Shown here piece after piece: positions 57,217 through 64,000 of a stretch of DNA of 64,000 nt. The notes beneath the pieces are model-generated. The model saw only the letters and a program-made list of their open reading frames with translations, was not told the origin of the DNA and did no database searches. Source of the stretch: Pomphorhynchus laevis (Eukaryota > Acanthocephala > Palaeacanthocephala > Echinorhynchida > Pomphorhynchidae); the NCBI GenBank assembly GCA_012934845.2, contig WNNJ02002846.1, positions 62,001 through 126,000 on the forward strand, written 5' to 3'. Numbering within the stretch: the stretch's first letter is position 1; each line of letters opens with the position of its first letter. A program made the translations under genes and the position numbers.

Positions 57217-58285
57217 TTTCTACAGATATGAAGGTACTACCCCCATTCCTAAACTAAACAATTTAGCTATTATTTCGGTCTCTAAGCCAATTGAGAGACA
57301 TACATTATTTAATGTTTTTTGAGAGACTTTGTAGGGAGTTACAGTAACAGTCTTATTCAATACAGTGCGTTTGTTCGAGACAAGTATAAAGGTCTCCTTC
57401 GTTAATTCTGAGATCATGCATGAATATTATAGATTTTCGGCAAAAATCTAGCCCATCGGGGAAATTTACAGTTGAAACCAATCCAATCAACCCTTAAAAT
57501 ATCAAATTTTCCTCCCCTTCTAGAGGTGGAGAACGTGCGTGAATTAAAATTGAAGTACAATCTGCTTTCTGTACGATCCGTCAAATCTAAAGCGGGACAA
57601 GATCTTCTAAATACATTCTGCACCGTGGATATTGACCACGCACTCATACTAACAAAATCAGCCTCCAACCCCTTCTTAGGGTACAACTTAAAGTTTACAT
57701 TGATAGAAAAGGACAACTGGACATACCCCCACTGCAATGTCTGCCACTTGTGGGGGCACTGGGGGTCGACCTGTTCATCGACGAGAGTATGTAGAGTTTG
57801 CGGTAGTGACTCCTGTAATTTCCTGCTTAAGGGGGAGAAATGTACGGCTCCTGCAGTGTGCCATAACTGCACCGCAGACCATCCTTCCTGGTTCAGACGT
57901 TGTAAACATTTCAAGGCTTACCAAAGGACTTTTTCGGGTCTTTATGTCTAATAAAGACATACTTCAACTTATAGATTCAAACAACAAATTTATTTTGGCC
58001 CAGATGGAGAAGATGATCGCTCCTCTGGTATCTGATCTTCTGGGAACTTCCAATACTAAGGCGTTGCCGGAACTTGCCTCACCTCACTCAAAGAAACGAG
58101 CGGATTCTGCTCGGACAGTTCCCCCTCTAAAAGTTGGAAAGCTACTCAAGCAGAAGGTCGCCTCAATCCCGGGAAATAAAGATATTGCCCGGGGGTTCCA
58201 ACCCTGGATGGGGCTAGTGGTGGAAAGGGCAACCTTCATTCACCTAGCTCTGTCTAGGTTGGCTTCCCCCGTCCAACCTATCTGA
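57217..58285 (+). pseudogene. LINE A copy 3, ORF1
   Basis: The frame 57472-57951 has STLKISNFPPLLE, NPFLGYNLKFTLIEKDNWTY, then CNVCHLWGHWGSTC, CRVCGSDSC and CHNCTADHPSWFRRC, three complete CCHC-type knuckles. The continuation 57737-58285, in another frame, holds the low-complexity tail (SPHSKKRADSARTVPPLKVG). Degraded N-terminal sequence lies before 57472. The knuckle cysteines and histidines are better kept here than in copy 2. Confidence 0.82.
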
Positions 58286-58290
58286 CAAAA

Positions 58291-60748
58291 TTGTAAAGTA
58301 AACCTGAGCCTTTTTCACTGAATATCCTTCAGTGGAATTCGGGAGGGGCTTCTGCCCTTAGACTTTTATCTGGTAGATACGCATATGTTATAGTCCTTCT
58401 AGAGACGCGGTCTATCCGTCTCCAACAAGACATTACACGATTTATACCAAAGCATATTTGTTCCCACTATAATCCGTACATAACCCCACCTAATTCCTCT
58501 TCATCTCAAAGACTCTTGACCTTAGTTAAGTGCTCAGTAAAATCCTCCCTCTTGCTAAATTACTCCAGTCTAGCCCTGTCTTGTTTGGTAGTTTCACTCG
58601 TTAAGAACGGTAAACGCCTCAGTCTAGCCAATGTCTACATCCGGCCAGGGGAGATTCACAAGAACCTTGACCTTCTGGACGGTATTATTGATAGCGGCTA
58701 TGACATGGTACTTAGTGACTTCAACGACAGAACTGGTCGTTGGATTAGCGCAGCACTCCACAGAGCCAGGAACGATTATCTTATTCACAAACCACCGTCC
58801 CCCACCTTTCATTGCACATTAACGAATTCACTCCTCGACTTATTACTGCTCCATGACAGGTGGTTGTTAAAACCCTTCTGTACGGAGCAGTCGCGAACAC
58901 ATATGTCCACCTCTCATGATCTAATTCGCTGGAGGATAGAAAAGGATACGCTGCTTCGTAGAAGATTCCACTTTGACCCGATTAGAGTGGCTTTCTTCCA
59001 GGCAGCTATCCAACGTTCCCCCCGAATTGGGAATGAAAGTTTAACCGAATTTAATTCCTACCTCTCTTCGCAAGCTACCGCGTTGCTTTCGACAACCTAT
59101 AAAAATCGCATTTTCAGTCCCAATCCTACAAAACTCAAGGTCCTTGCTAAATTGCTGAACCTCCCTAGTCTCTCTTCCTCTGCCAGACAGACCCACTCGA
59201 ATGAACACTGGCGCAACAGATACTGGTTCCAACTGAGTAGGGATAGGGCGAGCATTGCTCGTCTTAACCTCTCTCAGTCTTCCTTTTGGAAGATATTCAA
59301 GAAGGAGAAGTTTGTTTGTTGGAGGGATAGGGCTTTGGATTGGATCGGTAGTATAGGCCCCGATAAAGGTTTGGAGGAGTCACTAGCCCTACACAATTAT
59401 GAAGCCACTCAATGTCCGCAACCAATCCCGCCTTAGGGAGACTTCAGGAGTAGAGACTTATCTGTCACAGATATTCTCAACGCCTGGGGCCCTCTTTCGG
59501 ACACCCCCAAATCCGTCGCTCCACCTCTTCTCGTGTCTGTCAGCTTTTGACAGCCGATCAAAGAAGGGAGGTGGCAGTCACAATGCTATTAGCCAACCCA
59601 TCGGATGTGGCCGGCATCAATATTAGCAAAAGAATTTTTATTGCAAAAAAGTTTCCGGTCTCTTGTCCTAAAGACCTGCGGCCCATCTCGATTCAAAATT
59701 CCCTCGTCTCGATCTACGAAAAGCGCTCTCGCGTAGAATCCGCGACCATCTGATTCGGGAAAATTTAATCCCACCTGGTTTCCATGGGTTTGCCAAAGGT
59801 CACTCGGTCCATTCAGCACTTGGTGAAGTGCATCAATTTTGTCAGGAGAACAGTCATCAGCTAGCTGTAGCTGTTTTCCTTGATTTTTCCGCTGCATTTG
59901 ACCGCATCTCTATTCCTTTTGTTATCTATTCTCTCAGGTCCCTCGGGTTGCCTGTGAAAATTGTAAACAGAGTTGAGATACTGCTGTACACCAAGCGATT
60001 TTATTACGACGACCTTGATGCGCGTCAGTTCTACCCTATTACGGGTGTGCCTCAAGGCTCCCCTCTTTCTCCTATCTTATATCTTGCTGCCTCCATCAAT
60101 CTATTCAAAATATTTAAACGTGATCAACGTATAGTGGTGTACGATGATGACACCACAGCCCTGTTCACTGGACGCAGGTGCAAAGACGTAGTCTCGGACA
60201 TCAGCCGCTTCTTTTTAAGACTAAAAGATCAGTTGCCTATGTCCAACCTTGTTTTAAACTCCGCTAAATCGCAGGTGGTCATCTTTCATGGCACCCCTGC
60301 TACGAAGCAAAAATTTAAGAGATTAGCACTCTCTGCGCTCTCCTCCATTTTGCAGCATCAACCACTCCCCATCTTTTCGAGTCGAGTAAAATATCTGGGG
60401 TTCACCGTTACAGTGAATTGGTCGGCGAAAGCTGACCTGGATAGACTTAAACGTATCCTGAAGAGAGCTAGATGGGCCCTATAACGGTCCCAACACCTGT
60501 CATTGAAAGAGAAAACCTAAGTGCGCCTCTGGGGTACTTTGGCTAAATCGGGATTAGTCTTATTTTCAAGAGGACGTCCCCCAGAACAACGACTAAGGTT
60601 CCTGAAGCTCCTCGTCTCTCGTTTACCCAGCATAGTCCGCATCAATTGGATTCTTCAGGGGGGGGTTGAAAGACCTCGGGTAGTTCAATCGGAAAGCGGC
60701 TTGTTGAATTGGTTGGGGGCTCAGATCCCCATTGATTTGAGTCCTTAA
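58291..60748 (+). pseudogene. LINE A copy 3, ORF2
   Basis: The endonuclease and linker are in the frame 58516-59436: SLANVYIRPGEIHK, LSDFNDRTGRW (G of GDFN replaced by S), STSHDLIRWRIEKDT. The RT lies in shorter frames. 59547-59753 has PKDLRPISIQNSLVSIYEK. 59828-60484 has VFLDFSAAFDRI, GVPQGSPLSPILYL and VVYDDDTTALF, where the catalytic YADD has become YDDD. 60521-60748 is the C-terminus. At least four breaks separate them. Codons matching W and Q at the two stop positions of copy 2 are intact here. Confidence 0.85.
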
Positions 60749-61127
60749 AAAGTGATGGAGACTTAACCAGAAGAAGTGTATGGTATCTTACTGTCATGGA
60801 ATAACTAAATTTCTTTTGTCATTATTTATTATCTGTTTGGTTATTAGTAAGAAAATCTTACATATGTAATATGTGGTTATATTTTTTATTCTTTTTTTTT
60901 CGTAAATTTTAATTTTAATCAACAACGAAAAGCGATCCCTGGAGTGTTGTATATATAAGTGTCGAAGGTGTTATGATGTATAAAACGGTGTTATGCATCA
61001 AAGGTGTTATGATGGAGACTTAAGCAAAATAAGAAGTGTATGGTATCTTACTGTCATGAAATAACTAAATTTCTTTTGTCATTATTTATTATCTGTTTGG
61101 TTATTAGTAAGAAAATCTTATTATTAT

Positions 61128-61245
61128 AAATGTGCAAATCGACAAGAATCTTTATTTATGTGATTCTTTTTATTTTTATGTTAATTTTCTGAAGATTCCA
61201 GTAGTTACTAGCGAAATATCAAAATGATTTTTCTTGTCGTTTGAC
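61128..61245 (-). repeat. Inverted copy of the UBA-gene flanks without the gene
   Basis: Read on the minus strand, this matches 55966-56001 (AATCATTTTGATATTTCGC, TAGTAACTACT) joined directly to 56842-56897 (TAACATAAAAAT, ATCACATAAATAAAG, TTCTTGTCG.TTTGCACAT). The 830-bp block holding the UBA frame is absent at the junction 61184-61196. Confidence 0.75.
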
Positions 61246-61259
61246 TATATTTGATTGTT

Positions 61260-62480
61260 CGTGGATGTTTAAAAATTTAAATACAGATCAAGATGGATAT
61301 ATTTTTAATATAATTTAATGCTTATCATTATTCCAGGATTTCGTAAACACTTAAAGTTTTTATGAAACCTAAAGGACTGATAAAATCAAAGGGTTGATAA
61401 TTCCACATGTAGACACACAATCTTGAAGTACCTAAGTGGATAAACCGTTTGCTTTAAAATTTTGGTTTTAAAATACGTTTGATTCTGCAAACATTGATAT
61501 GAAACAAATCCCACGATTATTCTGTGACTTTGAAAACATGCTAATCACAATTTGCAAATCGTAATTAGGAAAACGGCTATTTTATAATTTTTTCTAGTTG
61601 TCATGGTAAAATTAATTTATAGACGATATTCATTATCCACTTTGAAGCAACTCTATACAAATTTCATCTAGGTGAAATGATTAGCATTGAAAACTATTTA
61701 CAATGGTTATGTTAATGCCCGTAGCATTGAAATCTAGCATTTCGTTTTTAAATTTGTTTAAATAGATGAAACAAAAAGTTAATCTTGATCCTATTTTTAC
61801 AGTAATCAACTAAGTTCACTAAATATATTTTTAGATGAATATTCTATTACTGTTGAAATCTACAATGGACAACGGCTTACATTATGGATCCTTCACTATC
61901 CATAAAAATTACTACTTTAGAGTTTAAATTAATTTTTAATAATATTTATGATTTATATACTTTACAGTTTTGTTTTATTTTTATAATACCCTAGTTTAAA
62001 AAATGTATTAATATTAAATTGTTTAAATAATTTAATTGTGGTTGTTTTAACTTTTTAATTTTGAAACAATGTACTCGGTATTTATAAAGAAACTGATAGT
62101 AATAATTTTTTAAATGTTGTGCTATCATTACTTACAAAATATTCCAAAAAATATGGCGTCAAAATTCTTCAAAGTCCATTATTTACCTTAGTCACTACGT
62201 ATATATTGCATGCACAGTGGCATACAACATTTTTACAACATGTTTGCACTTTTATATGGGCTTTGAATTTTTAAATACAAATTGTATAGTTCAAATTATT
62301 TTTTATTTAAATATTTATAATATATTAATAATTAATATTATAAGAAATTATCTAATAAAATTTATATTATCTAATTACATGAACTATCTTGTAGGGTTAT
62401 GTTATGGTTGTTAATCACATCAATACTTTCTCAAATGACAAACCTTTTATAAAGTTGATCGAAAAGATCCGATATCGATA
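61260..62480. other. AT-rich spacer, nothing recognised
   Basis: Only short low-complexity frames occur, and none has a domain. No repeat shared with the rest of the window was noticed. Confidence 0.4.
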
Positions 62481-62539
62481 AAGCATTTTTGTTTGTTGAC
62501 TAAATTAAATTTATTTTTTACATTTATTTTTTACAGAAT

Positions 62540-63245
62540 AAAATATTCATCAAAATTTCACTGATAACAATGACTGCACAGGTATATCAACTTAAAATCA
62601 AAAAACAAATTATAGATGACTAGTTTAATAATAGTAATCATTAGGAAAAATAAGTAGGTTTTTAAATTAAAGGTTGCACCTTTTCCTACCAACGCTGATT
62701 TAATTGAAATTATTTCAATTAAATTTGCAAAATGTAAGACGAAAGTCTATTAAATCTAATTGCCAATAAAACCAGGCGATTCGAGTGATCGTCAGCCAAC
62801 ATTAAAAGGACCGAAACGCGAAATGTAGGTATTGGATCAGCAGCTGATCCAATACCTAATACCAATACCAATATATGAGCATATACCAATATATTGGTGA
62901 ACCTCAGTAGATGAGGTTTACCAATATCGAAATGTAGCTTACTGCTGTTGGCTATCAAAAATATATTTTGGGACGATATTATCAGTTCACTACAACGCTG
63001 ATTTGATTTGAAATCAGAAATGATTTCAATTAAACATGTATCATGTAGTAAAGTGTTTTATTAAATCCAATTCTCAATAAAGAATACGAGTATGGTAATC
63101 GTCAGCCAACGTTGAAAAGGCCAAAACGTGAAACGAAAGTATTGGATCAGTGACAAATGAGATCCACCAATATTGAAATGTAGAGTACTGCTGTTGGCTT
63201 ATAGATAGGATTAGAATAGCGTATAATAATAAAATACTGGTCAAA
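62540..63245 (+). repeat. Penelope-associated repeat units, two in tandem
   Basis: Segments at about 62795-62980 and 63100-63240 belong to the family seen at 29.4-30.6 kb: CCGAAACG.GAAA, TATTGGATCAG, CAATATNGAAATGTAG, CTGCTGTTGGCT. The stretch 63000-63240 parallels 29990-30240 over its whole length, including GTAAAGTGTTTTATTAAATC. The first unit contains a long palindrome around 62829-62862 (GGTATTGGATCAGC / GCTGATCCAATACC). The block abuts the Penelope-like RT and is probably its terminal repeat. Confidence 0.7.
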
Positions 63246-63248
63246 ATT

Positions 63249-63775
63249 TCAATGGTAGCAATCAGCTTTCCCAATATATGGCTCCACATAGCGGAGCCAT
63301 ACGGTAGATTTATACTCACATTTGGCAATGTATCTTTCCTCGATTGTCGATACATAAAGTTCTGCGTACGTCGGTCCAACTGTAGTACCCATTGCAGCTC
63401 CTATATTTTGTTTGTATATTTGATTGTTAAATTCAAAGATATTTGAATTAGAGACTACTTCAAGTAGAGATTTTAGGTTGATGGCATCATTTTCTGGTAA
63501 CCCGTAGTTAATTAGATGTGAATGTATTGCTTTAATACCGTTTTCATGTTTTATAGATGTGAATAACGATTCTATATCCAATGTACATAAGATGGTGTTA
63601 TGCCCTAACTTCGTACTGACAGTCTCATATTTCCGCAAAAAGTCATCAGTACTAGATAGGAAAGAAGGACGATTCGACAATATTGGATATAACTTCTTGT
63701 GAAGATAACGTGATGCTTTCTCGGACATTGTACCACAATTTCTCACAATCGGTCTACCATCAAATGTGGATATTC
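63249..63775 (-). pseudogene. Penelope-like RT fragment
   Basis: The minus-strand frame from about 63775 to 63249 reads GRPIVRNCGTMSEKASRYL, TILCTLDIESLFTSI (motif A with catalytic D), IYKQNIGAAMGTTVGPTYAE (motif B of the Penelope type, with G-x-x-M-G-T) and WLRYV. At that point the expected DD of motif C is lost at a 9-bp hairpin (63277-63285 and 63293-63301). The G-T-x-x-x-P-x-Y-A-E form of motif B distinguishes it from the LINE RTs in this window. It is a partial fossil and lies inverted to the endonuclease half. Confidence 0.8.
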
Positions 63776-64000
63776 CACGTCTGAGAATCGGATTTCACAC
63801 CACATATAATCTACGAAGATTATTAAATACAAAGAAATGTGAACCAGGTACTAACGCTCAATGTAATGATAAACGGTGCAAATGTTGTTCAAGTATGAAT
63901 AACATAAATCATTTCACAAGCACCATAACAGGAATGAAGTACTTAGTGAGTGGCAACCACACATGCAAGTCCAAATACGTGTGTACCTTTGCCATTGTAT
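63755..64000 (+). pseudogene. Penelope-like endonuclease N-terminal region (runs off window)
   Basis: The plus-strand frame reads RIGFHTTYNLRRLLNTKKC, then C..KRCKCC and TGMKYLVSGNHTC.SK.V. This is the linker, with the conserved Cys cluster, that precedes the GIY-YIG nuclease in Penelope-like elements. The GIY-YIG motif itself would lie beyond position 64000. It sits head to head with the RT fragment, whose coding starts at the same point on the other strand; the two share the small palindrome GTGGA/TCCAC at 63761-63773. Confidence 0.75.

Larger units (their letters stand above)
57080..61125 (+). mobile_element. LINE family A, third copy
   Basis: This is a second long family A copy. The start is near 57090 (TGCGTCGGAGG, matching TGTCGGAGG at 9550). 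It includes ORF1 with knuckles, ORF2 with endonuclease and RT, and a 3' UTR that differs from copy 2. The 3' UTR holds a direct repeat of about 107-110 bp, 60754-60860 and 61011-61120, perhaps a second truncated tail. No clear target-site duplication was found. It has more breaks than copy 2, yet its nucleotide sequence across ORF2 is very similar to copy 2. Confidence 0.88.

Noticed and set aside
1-64000. LTR retrotransposon, retrovirus or Polinton copies
   Set aside because: No aspartic protease, integrase, capsid-type or packaging-ATPase motif and no LTR pair was recognised. The RTs are of LINE, RT-RLE or Penelope type.
1-64000. tRNA or rRNA genes
   Set aside because: No B-box (GGTTCGAnTCC) with a matching cloverleaf and no rRNA-like conserved block was noticed by eye. 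A covariance-model scan would be needed to exclude them fully.

Overview
The window looks like a repeat-dense, AT-rich intergenic stretch of an animal nuclear genome. Two things point to a metazoan: an emerin-like LEM-domain inner nuclear membrane protein, and a protein with a ubiquilin-type C-terminal UBA domain. Everything else recognisable is retroelement debris of animal type. I cannot narrow the organism further from sequence alone; an invertebrate is most likely. No prokaryotic operon, CRISPR array, tRNA or rRNA was seen.

Layout. 1-330: 3' end of a zinc-knuckle LINE (family A). 0.96-2.1 kb: 212-bp tandem repeat. 3.2-8.8 kb: mosaic of LINE, RT/restriction-like-endonuclease (RT-RLE) and Penelope-like pieces, some fused in frame. 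9.5-13.4 kb: family A LINE with 13-bp target-site duplications. 15.0-17.25 kb: inverted RT-RLE copy. 17.3-20.95 kb: tail of a Penelope-like element running straight into a 22-unit satellite of about 142 bp. 21.3-22.2 kb: the LEM gene (minus strand). 22.9-24.1 kb: second satellite with a 292-bp higher-order period. 24.3-25.3 kb: inverted pair of tandem 367-bp repeats carrying hammerhead-like core boxes. 25.7-36.3 kb: L2-like LINE, RT-RLE and Penelope-like copies. 38.6-55.5 kb: a nearly continuous run of minus-strand LINE and RT-RLE copies, including the longest LINE of the window (46.5-50.8 kb) with a 20-bp minisatellite at its 5' end. 56.0-56.9 kb: UBA gene between 13-bp direct repeats. 57.1-61.1 kb: third family A LINE. 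62.5-64.0 kb: Penelope-like repeats, RT and endonuclease in opposite orientations.

How it fits together. The host contributes only two convincing genes, both intronless as seen here. Five retroelement groups account for most of the rest: zinc-knuckle LINEs (families A and B), L2-like LINEs sharing a 3'-terminal hairpin whose stem pairs are kept while its bases change, CR1/Jockey-like LINEs, an RT family with an N-terminal Cys cluster and a C-terminal PD-D type nuclease-like domain (seven copies), and Penelope-like elements. The most informative observations are the origin of the 17.9-20.9 kb satellite from a retroelement tail, the covarying LINE hairpins, the UBA gene with an apparent empty-site paralogue at 61.2 kb, the in-frame chimera of two RT families near 6.09 kb, and the hammerhead-core repeats at 24.3-25.3 kb. 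All family names rest on motif recognition by eye; no database search was run.
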